A stretch of 64,000 bases of DNA from Gaeumannomyces sp. JS-464 (taxonomy: Eukaryota; Ascomycota; Sordariomycetes; Magnaporthales; Magnaporthaceae). Below are positions 24,547-37,700 of this stretch, piece by piece; position 1 is the first letter of the stretch; each line of letters begins with the position of its first letter. The translations under genes were made by a program, and so were the position numbers. The stretch is taken from assembly GCA_002197995.1 (NCBI GenBank), contig NGZR01000001.1, positions 11,737,501 to 11,801,500 of the forward strand. The letters run 5' to 3'. The notes under the pieces were generated by a model that had not been told where the DNA came from, made no database searches, and saw only the letters and a program-made list of their open reading frames with translations.

Positions 24547-26004
24547 TTTTCCTGGACGCGGTGCTGCACAGGCCCTTCGCCTCCTCTTGCTCGGTTGCTA
24601 GCCCGGTTCTGGGAGCAAATCGAGAGTCCCTATCGACAATTTATAGGGTATTCGGAGGTGAATGAACTCTGAGTCGAGGGCACAGGAAGGTGTTGATCGC
24701 TGAACGAACAGACACCTGTTGAGGTGAAGAAACCAGAAGCCCAGAAAAGAAGAAAGGGGGACCTTGGATACTCTTGCCTAATCAATCTTGAAGATCGGTG
24801 GCACATGGGATCTGGTCGAGGAGTCGAGCTTGATTCCCGGCAAAGGAAGCAGTTGGTGGCGCGCCGAAAATGGAAGGACCGACTCCCAGCGGGATGGCGA
24901 TGTCACGATGAATAGGCATTCTCTAGAACCCACGTGTTTCCCGTCATCTCATTTCCTGTTGGGCCGCCTCGCCTTGGGATATCATTTACAATAGGTCGCA
25001 TTTTGAAACGATCACAAGCGATGCTTCACCGTGAGGTCAGCCATCCGGTCATACATAGCTGGACATCGCTGGCCGCCTCCTAAGCACGTAGCTGCCCGGG
25101 CGATAGATGCCTGCCTACCGAGAGGACGTCTGGACGTGGGACAAAGTCAATAAGGGCTAAACTGTGGACAGCAGAACTGTGCAAGAGACAGCAAATATTA
25201 GGAGACTGCATCTGACCCTAAACCTTTGTTGGATGTGTCCACTCCGCCTACCACTTCCACGCAAAAGGAACAAGTTGGGTACAGCAAGGCCATTATCTTG
25301 GTAAAAAGGAGTCCACCGGTCGGTCCGTGGAGGCCAGAGACGGAATTCTTGAGGGTGGTACGACGACGTTCCAGACTCCAGACAGCCCACCCAAGACTCT
25401 CTACCTGGCAGCAGAAAATAGTGACGCGGTAAGCAGCAGCCGGGCGCATTTCATAAGTAAAATGCCGTGGAACATTAAGGCTGTGCATAAAAGATCTATT
25501 CGCTGGGTGTGGAAGACGGATGTCTGCCCCGGGGCACATCCGTGTCGCACAGGCATGGACAATGGCTATAGGCTTGATACCGGCGCTGCGTGCTCCTACG
25601 CCCGTTGCAAGGCGCCGAAACGCACACAAAGAACATGCGCGCGGCCGGAATACCCCATCTATATGCAACAAAGGACAAACGGCCACCAGGTGGCCATGAG
25701 ACAACAGCGGCTCTAGGTGGCTACCCTTCCAGTCAATCGGAACACGATCCACACCATGTCGCAGGCCGGCTCGGCTGCACCTTTGAAAGAAGGGCTTGTT
25801 TGTATTAGGTGGAGGTAGCGTATCATGGTCATCGTGACTATTATCCAAATGCCTGCCTCCATAGAAGGAATGAGAGAGAGAAGGCAAGAAAAAAGGGATG
25901 GGAAGGACCCACGTGGTGAAGACATTTGTACTGTGTGCCGGAACCAAGATGTAAAAAGAAGAAGAAAACACAAAGAAATATGTCTCGCCACTGGGCGCCT
26001 CCGC
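24547..26004. other. Intergenic, no gene seen
   Basis: This holds the upstream region of the P-loop gene and the downstream region of the next minus-strand gene. A 257-codon open frame on the minus strand (25,198-25,971) has no recognisable motif, is rich in His/Cys/Pro/Arg and directly follows the stop of the upstream gene, so I read it as 3' UTR plus chance frame. Confidence 0.55.
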
Positions 26005-27106
26005 TCAGACCTTGCCGCCCAAGTGCAGAATGTTCTTATTCACCGCATCTGTGAGCCCTCCCTGGCTCTCGGCCACGTACGCAAAGGTGCTGGGCCAAGC
26101 CTCCGGGTGTGGCATGGGGAGCTCAATCCTGTCCTCGTCTCGCAGGTGGCCAGAGATCATCAGGGCTGCAATGATGGGCAGGCAGTTGCTCGCCTGGGTC
26201 AAATCTGCGGTAGACATTTTGGTTAGAAATACTGTAAAGGAGAAATGCGAGATACCTATACAAAAGAAAAGACGGGATCGGGGGTGGGGGGGTAACTTGC
26301 AGATTTGCCGGGTGTTGGCTGGAGCGTCGCCAGTATCAGTAATGCCGTGCTGCTGGTTGAAGGGGCGGATGACGGTCGAGGAACGGCGTCCAGACGAGTC
26401 AGATCCTCGGAGGCTGCCAGCGGTAGACGAGAGCCTGCACGGCGGACCGGCAATCGATTTGCGGACCTGGCCAAGGTCGAAGCTGCGCTTCATCTCGAAC
26501 CGCGATCGGGTCTTGAGACGGGGGATGACACCAGCGGCGATGATGACGCGATCTGGCTGCGACTCGATCCACCGGCATGGCTCCGTTGCTGAGCCGCCGG
26601 AGCGGGACCGCGTGACAAAGATGCTGCTGGGATGCCTCTGCTCGGCGATGGTCGACTTGCGTCTCTCGACCGGGGACTTGACGTCGGCCCGGCTGACCCC
26701 CCGACAGCAGAAGGGACGTGTTGGTGGAGTACGCGCTCGGGGCACGACCCCTGGTCATCCTGTCGAAGACGCCCGACAGCGGGGATGACGCTGGGGAAGA
26801 GTCGGCGGCACTGAGACGCCTGCCCATTCCCTGGTTGAGACTGTGGATCAGAGACCGACTGAGCTCGTTGACCGAGTCTCCGATTGGGTCGCGCGGGTGC
26901 AGGACGGCCGGGCTGTTGCCAAATGACGTCGGGGCGGAGGGAGGCGCAGCCCGCGGCGACATTGGGGACGGCAGCACCGGTCTGGTCGACAGCGAGGGCA
27001 AACGGCGGCGGCCAGGATCGAGAGGGAAGCCCCCCTCCCGGTAGTTGCCGGTCCAGAGAGAAGGCAGCGGAGTGCGCTTGGGCGCCTCAACTACCGGGCT
27101 GTTCAT
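26005..27106 (-). CDS. Conserved fungal protein of unknown function (one apparent frame break)
   Basis: The start codon at 27,106 opens a Pro/Ser-rich disordered N-terminus (MNSPVVEAPKRTPLPSLWTG, SLSTRPVLPSPMSP). After a C6 run at 26,697-26,702 (plus strand) the family-like sequence continues in a different frame: KSPVERRKSTIAEQ, FVTRSRSGG, RVIIAAGVIPRLKTRSRFEMKRSFDLG, STAGSLRGSDSSGRRSS, IRPFNQQHGITDTGDAP. It ends with a short helical block: LPIIAALMISGHLRDEDRIELPMPHPEAW and NILHLGGKV. Removing one base of the C run makes the frame continuous. A small intron probably lies near 26,215-26,300, between GDAP and ALMISGHL, but I cannot fix its borders. I recognise the C-terminal pattern as recurring in uncharacterised Sordariomycete proteins; no function is known to me. 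It is transcribed divergently from GWT1. Confidence 0.6.
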
Positions 27107-28278
27107 TGTTGCTGGTGGGCCTGGAGGCTGGGACTGGTGGAATACTTTGGATACTTGGGTAGGGAGGTAGGGAGAGAAAAGAGGAGTTGTCTCCAAGAGG
27201 CTATGAGAACGAGGCAGCGAGACGGTGCAGGCTGTCAAAGCGTAAGGAGACGCGGGCCTGGCGAACGGAATGCTTGGACGCGTGGCAAGATCTTCCTAGG
27301 GTATCTTGGGAATGATTTTGGTAGTGATGTTTTGACTTAGTGCGTCCACCTTTGCAAGTGGTAGGCAAGACAAATAGAACGGAAGACGGTTCTGGGCAGA
27401 TCTCACTCTCGCAAGGGAGGGATAAAGGAAAGCAGGCGTGCCTATTTGTATCCTCGCCCTCTTGGGACGCTCAAAGAGACGGTGGCTAGCCAGAGACAAA
27501 GGGGCTAGAGAGGCCTTGGTCTTGGCCACACCAAGCAAACAGACGCAGCGGGAGCGGAGGCAAAGACCAGCCCTCCGACTGGAGGGCTGTGACAAAAAGG
27601 AAAGCCGCATTCCATGGAGGGCGGGCTGGCTGAGAGGAACAAAGAAAAACAGATATTTGCATCCGTGCAAAGCAAGGGGGGCGCTGGTTACACGCCGTTC
27701 TGTCAGATGTCTCAACAGACAATCCCAGCCGTGACTGGTCTCAAAGGCTGCTCAGGATGCGATTCTTTGTCTCTTGCTATCGCTGTGGTCGGAATTCGCT
27801 CCAGGCACAGCAAAACCCATGCTGGGCCGAACACAGCCTAGTGGGCACGTGACCCACGCTCAGGCAGCAGGCCTTCCAAATAACGTCACTGGCCAGCTTG
27901 GGTCGCGCCCATTGGTCCGCGGCGGCACGGGAAGGCTGCAGCCGTCCAGGGAGGCTGAAGGGTGTCATTTTCCAAAGTTGACAGCTTGCCACCACGCCCG
28001 GGGAACGCACGCCCGCATTGCGCGTATAAAAGGCGGGAAAGCCGGAATTTAAGAGGGCGCAGGCAGACTGAAAAAAAAACTAAGAAGGACGAATAAAAAA
28101 GAAGAGAGAAAAAAACGACAGAAAGAAATTGGCGGATCGCCATGGGCCAGAAGCGTGTCCCAATTTTCGCCTCCCCTATTTGCTGTCATACGCTCTGTCG
28201 CAATTGAGAGATCTGATATAACAAAACAACAACCCAAGGGAACCACACAGCCGCGGCCACCACCTCAGCCTCGGCACC
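27107..28278. other. Divergent intergenic region between the unknown protein and GWT1
   Basis: About 1.2 kb separates the two start codons, so both promoters should lie here. A CT/GA-rich stretch at 28,070-28,130 lies about 150 bp before the GWT1 start. No gene is seen. Confidence 0.6.
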
Positions 28279-29900
28279 ATGCCCAACTCAAGCTCGTCCG
28301 CGAGCTACAAGCACCAGAAGGAGGCATTTGTCTCGGGCCATAGTGGGGGGTCTGTCGCTGAGATTTGCTCCGTGATAGGTGTTGCGCCGGTACGTGTGTG
28401 GTGTGTTGCCGAAGCCGCCTGCGCCTGCGCCTGCGCCCCTGTGGCCTCCCCGTTCGATCATCCCTGCCTGTCCCACGCTACTGATCGCATCTCACACGTC
28501 ACTTTATCCTGCAGGTCGCCGTCGTCCTCTGGTCCGTCTTGCAGGCGCGCCAATCCTTCTTTCAGCCGTACACTCCACTCGCCTTCGCCGTCGACTTCCT
28601 CCTGAACGTGTGCGCCGTCCTCCTGGCCACCACGCTCTATGCCGACACCTCGCTCCTCCTGAGCCTGCTGCTGGCTGCCCCAGCCCTTGCCGTCTTGGCG
28701 CTCCCGCCCAGCTCCTCCCGCCCCAGGAGGAGGCCCAAGGTCCCGCCCAATGCCGAGTCCAGGAAAGCTGCGGCCCCGGGCAGCGCCGACGCTCTGCCCT
28801 TCAAGGCCTTCCTGACCAACTACCGCGGCAGCATGATGATGACCACCTGCCTGGCCATCCTGGCCGTCGACTTCCGCATCTTCCCCAGGCGCTTCGCCAA
28901 GGTCGAGACCTGGGGCACCTCGCTGATGGACATGGGCGTGGGCTCCTTCGTCTACTCGAGCGGCCTCGTCGCCGCCCGCCCCGTGCTGAAGGAGCTGGCC
29001 GCGGGCGGCAGCCGCACCCCGCTGGCCCAGCGCATGTTCTGGTCCATGCGGCACTCGCTGCCGCTCGTCGCCCTCGGCGTCGTGCGCCTGCTCAGCGTCA
29101 AGGGCCTGGACTACGCCGAGCACGTGACCGAGTACGGCGTGCACTGGAACTTCTTCTTCACGCTCGGCCTGCTGCCGCCCTTTGTGGCCGCCGCCCAGTC
29201 GGCCCTGCGCCTGGTGCCGTCCTTTGCCGGGCTGGCCGTGCTGCTGGGCGTCGTCTACCAGGTGCTGCTCGAGAGCACCAGCCTCAAGGCCTTCATCCTG
29301 GCCGCCCCGCGCACCGACCTGGTCTCGATGAACCGCGAGGGCATCTTCAGCCTCTTCGGCTACCTGGCCATCTTCCTGGCCGGCATGGACGCCGGCATGA
29401 ACGTGCTGCCACGCAGCGCGGGCCGCCGGCCCCTCCTCGTCAAGCTGGTGGCGCGCACGGCGCTCTGGTCAGCGCTGTACCTCTTCACCACGAGCTACAG
29501 CTGGGGCGCGTCCCTGTCGGTTTCACGGCGCATGGCGAACCTGCCGTACGTGCTGTGGGTGGCGTGGTTCAACTCGGCGACCGTCCTGGCCTTCTACCTG
29601 GCCGAGAGCTTCTTCTTCACCCCCGCGAGCAGCGCAGGTGCGGCGGCGACAGGGGCGGTAGACCTGCGGGTCGAGAAGGAGACGTATATGGCGGCTAGTA
29701 GTCGCGTGCTACGGGCGGTCAACCGGAACGGCCTCGCCATCTTCCTCCTAGCGAACCTGCTGACGGGCCTGGTCAACATGACGGTACCGACGCTGGATGT
29801 CGGGCCGGCGGCTACAATGGGTATACTGGTGGGCTACGCCGCCACTTTTACGGGGGTTGCGGTTGGTTTGGACATGTACGACATCTCGATTAAGCTGTAG
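28279..29900 (+). CDS. GWT1: GPI-anchored wall transfer protein 1, inositol acyltransferase
   Basis: Exon 1 (28279-28389) and exon 2 (28515-29900) join in phase 0 to give 498 aa without a frame break. The enzyme (PIG-W in animals) acylates the inositol of GlcN-PI in the ER membrane, an early step of GPI-anchor synthesis needed to attach wall mannoproteins. The N-terminus reads [19 protein letters not shown], the family opening, with [18 protein letters not shown] just after the intron. Further signatures are [18 protein letters not shown] with the [20 protein letters not shown] region, [18 protein letters not shown], and [20 protein letters not shown]. Many hydrophobic segments run through to the end, as expected for a polytopic ER protein of this length. 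The intron has a GTACGT donor and an ATCCTGCAG acceptor. The family is the target of the antifungal class typified by gepinacin and manogepix; that is family knowledge only. Confidence 0.96.
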
Positions 29901-32900
29901 GTTGCTTCTTGAGTACATCCGGATGCGTTTCCACCGAAGCACCAACATTCACTGCACGTATTCGCCAAGGTTAGAGGGTAGCTTCACGACGAGACACGCG
30001 CGCCGTTTGTCAGCCGCTCACGTACACCCTCCCCAGATATTGAACCTCAGATCCTGGATGAAAGTAAGAATGAAGAATGAAAGACATGGCGGGAGCGCCA
30101 CGAAAAGTATTTCGTCACATGCAAGCTGCCGCCCAGTGAGTGCGTGCAACAGTGGGCATCGGCTGAGACAGTGGCGTTGGTGGGATAGGGGTTAGCTAAA
30201 TGGAGGGACAACTGCAGGACGCAGGGTGTCATCACATAACGCAATCCATCCTTCCATCGGGTGTCTGTCTCAAATGGGCTGGGATCGACCTAGGTGCGCA
30301 GCGGGTGCAAAAAAAGAAGGCCCCTTGCCATGTATGGCTCCCTGGATAAGACTAGTGGCTTGTGAAGATGGCTCCCATGGACGGGCACAAGTAGGGGTTT
30401 CCTAGAAAGGCCTTATGTGGGAATTCTGGGGATGTGGCTCTCGGACAAGTCCGACTGCAACCTGGGTGTCGAGGATGTAAAATCCAGGAGCAAAAGAAGC
30501 GGTGACGAGGGGGGGCTCTGACCACATGACGGTCCCGTGCTTTGCGCTGGTGCCAGCCGGAACACTAGAATGAGGGATAAAGATAAAAATAAAAAGAAGA
30601 AGAAAATCAGATCCGCAGAGAGGTGAGTGTCTGTGCTCAGCAAGCGACAGCTCGCTTCTGACTTCCTCTTGCTTTTTTTGCCTTCCTGGCTGTTTGCGAA
30701 ACCGGGTATAATAAAGCTACTCCTTGGCAATATTATTCGCCAACGCACGTCGCCCTACGGCGTCCTCCGAAGGCAATTTATCCCTGATTTGAGGAGGGCA
30801 GGCAGCCACCTCGGAGCGGCAGATAAAAACCCCAGAGGAGTCAACATGGAGGTCTCGACACGTCAAAAGGTCGCGCCCAGACCCGATCGTCGGCTGCACA
30901 AAAAACGCAATGCTCGCGACGGTCCCGTCTGGATCTGCACAGAGCAGACAACTCATGTTCTCTCCGACGGATAGCATTCCGAAGGCTGCTCTGGAGCACT
31001 CTGGAGACCGGGGCCGTGTGCAAGGATGATCCCCCAGAGGTTCAAGCGATGATCCGTCACGCTCCACAGAACAAGCGTAACCTTGAATTTCCCTTTGGGC
31101 CCCCGGATTGCCTCATCTCCGATATCAATGCCTTCCCGAGCGGCCGGAAATAGGCAGGCAGCTTTTGTGTACCCGGACGTCCATTTTCATCGTCACACAG
31201 CACGAGTGGTAGCCATACAGAGGATGAGGGCGAAATGGGAGGGGGCGTGAAAAATATGACCCAAAAGGGAAGAATGTAAACAAAAGGTGTAGGGAGGTAT
31301 ATTCAGTCTGCACTATGGATATTGGATCGTGCTCTAAACGAAAACACTGCGCAGCCAAAGTTTCATGCTAGCGGTCGGTGGGTCCGCTGGTCCACCCGTG
31401 GCTGACGGCGAAAAAGCCACCATCAGTCTGGCTCGTCTGGACGCCAGGTGGTCAGGAGCGTGCGGCTAGGGGCACACACAGAGCCCCCCCCTCCCCCGCC
31501 CAGCCTATGCCCGTGGCTGCATGTCTTGGGATGCCGATCGGACGTTGGGTTGGTTGGATGGAATGGAGGGGCACGAGGAGACAGGGACTCGCGGTCGGGC
31601 GGCCTGGCATTGACGTGGCAGATGAGCCCTCCCAACAGCTGCGAAATGATTTGTTTATGCGCGCCCGGTTTGCAGCAAACAAAACCCCGAGCGGGTGAGA
31701 AGGGCAGAAAAAAAAAATCCACGTGCATTGGACACGGGTCGGACCAAACACAGGGCGGGAAACACCCACCTGCCCTTTTCTGTGTGTTTCTCTTCTCGTT
31801 CCTGATCTGGCCTGGATTCGCCAGACGACGACCGCTCCCAGGCGCCGAGAAACTGGGGTTCGGCGAGGCTCATCCTGGCGTTGCGTATCAAAAAAGGTAT
31901 GCCAAACAAACAACAAGTCCATTGGCCCGTCTATGCCTAGGGCTCAAACCGCGAGCCCCCCTGCGCCAGGCACGCATTAGCTCTGGATCAGGCTTCGTTT
32001 GGGACGTCTGTACGTTGCTTTTTAGCCGCGGTGCATGCCCCGTTTGGACGTGTCGATCGGTGGGTTTCCTTGGTCTTTTCCTTTGGGGCAGCCAGCCGCC
32101 CATGTCGCCCCTTTGAGAATGGCAAAAATAGGAGGACGGACACAAGAGATGGTTGGAATCGAAGAAGCGCAAAGGCACATATGGGCGAGCACGCGGGTTG
32201 CATCAAGCCGCAAAGTGAAACCCACGAATGGCTGCCCGCGGCAAGGAGAGACAGCTGAAATGACGATGGATAACAGCCCATCCCACCGCTGTGGCAGAGT
32301 AGCATCGGGCCCATCGCCGTCAATGCGATGCCGCGGCCGCTGACAGCTGTGGTCCACTCTGGGGGTCCTGTCGACCAAGGATTGCGGCTGCACGGGATTT
32401 GACTGTCACAAGGCCGAACCGACACCATCATGTTGCTACGGAGCGTCTCGAGGCCAGTCGAAGTCACATAACCAAAGGACTAGGCGCCTTCCGCCGGGTC
32501 GCAGCGACGCTGTCAATGGTCAGGGGCAACGAGCACGGTATTGGCGTCCAGGAGCCGTAAACACGGTGTGCAGATGTGCAAATCGACGCATGCCTGCGCC
32601 GGCCGGGTCTGCCAGCCGTTTTTTTTTTTTTTTTTTTTTTTTTATAGCAGAGTAGAGCATTGATAGTGACGAGGCTTACGCGCCCGCCCGACTCAGCGAG
32701 CATGATGAGCGTTGCAAGGCCAACCCACATTGGTCGCAGCATCGCAGACGCCAGTACCAGCGGCTGCTGGAGCCAACGCACGGCGCGCAGGCCGGCAGCG
32801 GGGAGGTTGCTGGGACGTGGTGCAGACTCCTGGCCTAGCACACGTATGGAGGCGTCATGCGGGACGAACGCAGGCGCCTCCAAGTGCGTGCATGCCGCGT

Positions 32901-34757
32901 GCTATGCCTACCTGTGGGCGGAGGATCAACAGGAGAATTTGCTGCAAGTGGAATCAAAACTACTGGCCGCGGGGCCTTCTGGATGCCCGCGAGCCTGGTC
33001 CTGTTTTGTCGGTCTGCCCGCGCATGCGTCTGCACCGCTCCCTGCCATACCAAACATAGTCGTGCTCGCTGCCGAGCACATATCATACTATCCCCGGCCT
33101 CATGCCCATTCCATGCCATCAACCGCCCGGGCCGTGTCCGGAGGTTTCGAGGCCCCTGGACGCTGGAGGGAGGCGGCCAGGCACCTGACAGGCAGGCACT
33201 TTAGCTGGATACGGGAACATGAGGTGGTAATCTAACAAAGGTGGAGGGCCTGCCGGGACCCGTTTTATGCCCGCATTTCTGACCTGTTTGCTCTTGGATA
33301 CCTAGAACATGCAGGGCAGGTCATAGCAAACTCGCGTGCCTTCTTGGCACAGGCGCCTGGCTCCATCGCCCGCCCATCCCGAACTCGCTGGACGGCGACC
33401 TTGTTTTATTCTTTTGCTGCTATCCGTGCAAGGCATTGGGACAGCGCGGGATGGGCGGCGGCTGGCAATGGATGGGCGACACGACGAGACCGACCAACCG
33501 ACCGATAAGCCAGGGCTGGCAGGAAGGTCAATGCCGCCAGGAGCTGACATCAATTTCCATCCATTGACGCTCCATGTCCTGCGCTGCGGGCACTCCAGAG
33601 CCGAAGTGCTGAAGTGTTACGCACAGCGTGGCCGCCCCATAAAAGTCAGATTGGGCAGCGGGGCGCCTTGCCCCCCGAATGGAGACTCTCGGTTTGAGTG
33701 CTGGAGGGCGTGGACGGGCGTTCTGACGAATGCTCCCTCCTTCAAAATTAACGAGTTTGGGGTGCAGGCGCACAGGAGCTACATGGAGCAGCTGGAGGCA
33801 AAAGCTCAGTAGTGATGGGCACCCGACGCTGGGCGCCGGGCGGGCAGCTATGGATCTTAGCTGGCGGCTAGCCCAGTTCGCTGGCCCTTTCAGGACCATC
33901 ACGCCTCGTCGCGACGCCGGCGGCGGGGTCTTTGTCCGAGGCGTTGGTTGAGCTAGACACCTGTCTGTAGTTTGTGATATCGTAAGCTGCGTGCCGTGGT
34001 AGTCTGGCAGTGGCGCGCAGCTCCAGCTCGTGGAAAGGCCAGCAAGAGCTCAATTCCGGTTCGCTGGCCGCAAAGTGTGTTTATTGTTGACACCACCAGT
34101 CAGGCTCAGGCTCGGCAGCGCCCGCAGCGCCTCGGGGCCCTGGCAAGCCATCCGAGAAGCCCCAAGCGCCGCACCTGGGCCTGGCCACCACAGCGATTGA
34201 GACGACGGGCCTTGTCACGTTACCGTGCAGGGGGTGCTCTGGCTTGGGGGCTCTCGCCAGGAGCAGCAGCGCAGGACAGCGGCACCAGAGCGGAGTCGCG
34301 TCTCGCATCAACACCGGCGAACGGACCAGCACGAGAAAAAAAGAAAGGGGACCGGCGTATCTTTGCTTGCTCCTCTTGCACACCACCACCCCATCCCCGA
34401 TCAATCTGCCATCCATCATGTCCGCACGATGACAGCCCGGCCGATTCATTGGTGACTCTGGCGACGCCTCGTTCCCCCCAATCACCCGCCGTCCCGGTTT
34501 CATTGCCTCGGGCTGCTGTCTAGTGCCAAATTTGATCGCTGCTTGGGCTCTGCTCTGCTTGCTCTGCTTTGCTTGCTCGTGCCGTGCGCCTGTCAGCGAG
34601 AAGGCCTGGCCTGTTCGCTCGGCACGTCAACACGCAAGCCACCGCGGCAGCAGCTCCTGTCCAGAGGCCTCGAGCCCCCCTCCTGCAAGCCTGACGACGC
34701 AAACACTCTGAAAAACAAAACAACAAAGTCAAACCTTCGCGTCCCCGAGGCCGGACA
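29901..34757. other. Gene-free stretch between GWT1 and the Kin4-type kinase
   Basis: There are 4.9 kb without a supportable gene. Open frames of 100-220 codons lack family features and overlap on both strands. The last few hundred bases (about 34,500-34,757) would be the C/T-rich leader of the kinase. A T25 tract lies at 32,619-32,643. Confidence 0.55.
32619..32643. repeat. T25 homopolymer tract
   Basis: Uninterrupted T run in intergenic DNA, the only such tract in T orientation on the plus strand outside an intron. Confidence 0.9.
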
Positions 34758-37700
34758 ATGTCTTCGGCTGCAATCCACGCCGCACCACAAGCATCAGCTC
34801 CCGCCCTGAACACACCGCCTCTAGTCACAGCGTCGTCCTCGGGCCGTCACGCCTACGCCTCGTCGGCCCACTCGTCGCCGACACGCGAAGGCTACCATGC
34901 GAACTCGCAGCACTCGAGCTCTCCATCACAGCGACAGTCTCGACGCACCGCCGCCCCCGCCGACCCGTCCGCAAACTCCCACCAGAACAGCGCGTCGCCT
35001 GCCTCGCAGTCTAATTCCCCAATGAGCTCGCGCGCCGCCATCGCGTCCCCAGTGGCAGTCGCCACCGGGAACCCCGAATACCAGACCGCCGCCTCTGAGC
35101 GACGCAGGCACCATGCCCTGTCTGCCGTGCCACCGCGGACGTCTTCCTCACAGCAGACCTCGGGCAGCGGCCAGTCGTCGAGGAGATCTGCCGCGGCCAA
35201 TGAACGCGCCCAGAACTCGCCCAGGCGCCCCCCCGACCACCGATCCACTAGTGCTGACCAGCTGCACGCGTCCCACGGCGAGCAGTCTTCGGCCGGCTCG
35301 CGTCGGAAGGAGCGCCAGCACTACGCACCTGCTCCTTCCAACGACGCCTCCCAGCGTGGCAGCAGCTCCCGCGATCCCCGGGCGTCCGCCCCGCCGGCCA
35401 CGATGCCCATCCGAACCCAGACTGGCGCCTCCTCCGCGGCCTCGTCGTCCAAAGGCCCCTCGAGGGAGGCCAGTGAAATCCTGCACAGCATACTAATATC
35501 GCCGCCCGAGGTTGACATTGACCGTGAGAAGGAGCGGCTGGCTCAGGCTCAACCGCACCCACTAGCCTCGGCTCACGGCGTCGACGACGCTGCCCTGCCT
35601 CCTGTTGTCGCTCCCGCTGAGACACGTGGCACTCGGAGCCGACACGACCACTCTAAACGTGAGAAGCAGACAAAGTTTGGAGATTACATCCTCGGCAACA
35701 CCATTGGCGAGGGCGAGTTTGGCAAAGTCAAGCTGGGATGGAAACAGGAAGGGGGAGTCCAGGTATGCAGCAAGAGACAAAAAAGTCCCAACCGGCCTGC
35801 GCTCGCCGTTCGCTAACAGACCATCACCTGGCAGGTTGCCATCAAGCTCATTAAGAAGGATGCTCTTGGTAGCAACCCAAGCCGCATGAACAAGATCATG
35901 CGCGAGGTCCAGATCCTGAAGCAGCTCACTCACCCTAACATCGTCCGGCTCCACCGGATGGAGGAGTCAGAGAGGCACTACGGCATCATCCTGGAGTATG
36001 CATCTGGTGGCGAGCTGTTCGATTACATCCTGAATAACCGGTATCTAAAGGACAACGCCGCCCGCCGCCTGTTCGCCCAGCTCGTGTCCGGCGTTGGATA
36101 TCTGCACAAGAAGGGAATTGTGCACCGAGATCTGAAGCTGGAAAATCTGCTGCTCGACCGCAACCGGAACATCATCATCACCGACTTTGGTTTTGCCAAT
36201 ATGTTCGATCCGAACGAAGAGCTGACCGAAGAGGAAGAGGCGGGCTTGTCGGATAAGGAATTCGTCAAAAAGATGGGGCTTGACAAAATCGGAGCTAACA
36301 GCTCGAGGAAAGGCGACCTTATGCTTACGAGCTGCGGAAGCCCATGTTATGCCGCTCCTGAGCTGGTCGTCAGCGACTCTCTTTACACCGGTCGCAAGGT
36401 CGACGTCTGGAGCTGCGGTGTTATTCTTGTGAGTCTTCCCATTCCCCAGGGGGAAAAAAAGGCCCGAGGGGTTTCGTGACACTAACCCCAGGTGACAGTA
36501 CGCCATGCTTGCCGGATATCTGCCGTTCGACGATGACCCAGCGAATCCCGAAGGCGATAACATCAACCTGCTGTACAAGTACATTGTCAACACTCCTCTC
36601 ACGTTCCCCGAATACGTCACTCCCCACGCCAAAGACCTGTTACGACGCATCCTTGTACCGAACCCCCGACGCCGAGCGGACCTCTTCGAAGTGGCCCGAC
36701 ACAGCTGGCTAAGCGAGTACGCCCACGTGGTCGAGTTCATCACCAGCAGCACCACCACCCACACCGACATTCAGAACACCACCGTTCCCGCCGAAGACAT
36801 GGAAGAAAACGGTGGCATTGTGCGGAGTGCGTCTGTGCGGGAATCGTCCAGAAAGACGCCTGTCTCTCCCGCTGTTGGAGGGTTGGCCACGAAGCAGGGC
36901 GGCATCGACCAAGATGTGGAACACGCGCGCCAGCAAAAGGACAACAAGCGTAGAACCGTGCAGGTTGAGTATGTCGCGCCGACGACCCAGACGCAGCGGG
37001 GCGAGCCGTCGAATACGCAGTCGACGCCCAAGACCAAGACGCGTGCCAGGTCGGGCAGCGAGGGTCCTGTCGAGGTTACCTCAACCTCTCCGAACGACAA
37101 GCCCCTTCCGAAGGACCCTCCCGTTTCGAGAGAAGCCTATGTGAGGACGTCCTCGAAGGGAGACCCGCGGAAACCGCCGAGCAGCCACCGAAACCAGCCG
37201 ATGAACACGAGGCCGCCTGTCTCTTCGCGCGTGGGAACCGAGGCAGTCTACATGAGCGGAGCTGGGTCAGGCAGGCCCAACACCAGCGGATCGATGGCCT
37301 CGACGGGCTCGCGGGTGCCGGTAGCCGGTTCTCGATCATCGTATGGCCAACCACTGCCCCCGGCGGTCGCAGGCACTAACGCTCACGGAAGGATACAACA
37401 ACCGGCCAGCAGCGGCAAGAACTACGTCATGTCTCCATTGTCACCGGACGCGCAGGATCTGGAGTACGGTCGGCCGAGCGTCAGCGTGCCCTCCAAGTTC
37501 GCCAAGGTCTCGGGCTTTTCGGGCGATGGCGAACCCGGCGAAGGGTCCAGCACCGGCACCAAGTCGGGTCACCGGAGGTCGAATACGCTTGGCGAGATCA
37601 CGGGTAAGATGTTTGGCAGGAGCGGATCGCTGTTTGGAAACAAGAACCGGAAGAAGTCGGAGCAGCAGCAGCCTCCGTCATCGCAGCATTCGCACCAGGC

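Noticed and set aside
25198..25971. 257-codon open frame on the minus strand
   Set aside because: No motif, unusual His/Cys content, and it begins immediately after the stop of the upstream minus-strand gene; more likely 3' UTR and intergenic sequence.
26012..26788. 258-codon plus-strand open frame over the unknown protein
   Set aside because: Antisense shadow; the minus strand carries the conserved blocks.
28379..29698. 439-codon open frame over GWT1 in another phase
   Set aside because: Arg/Ala/Pro-rich phase shadow of GWT1, which is fully supported in its own frame.
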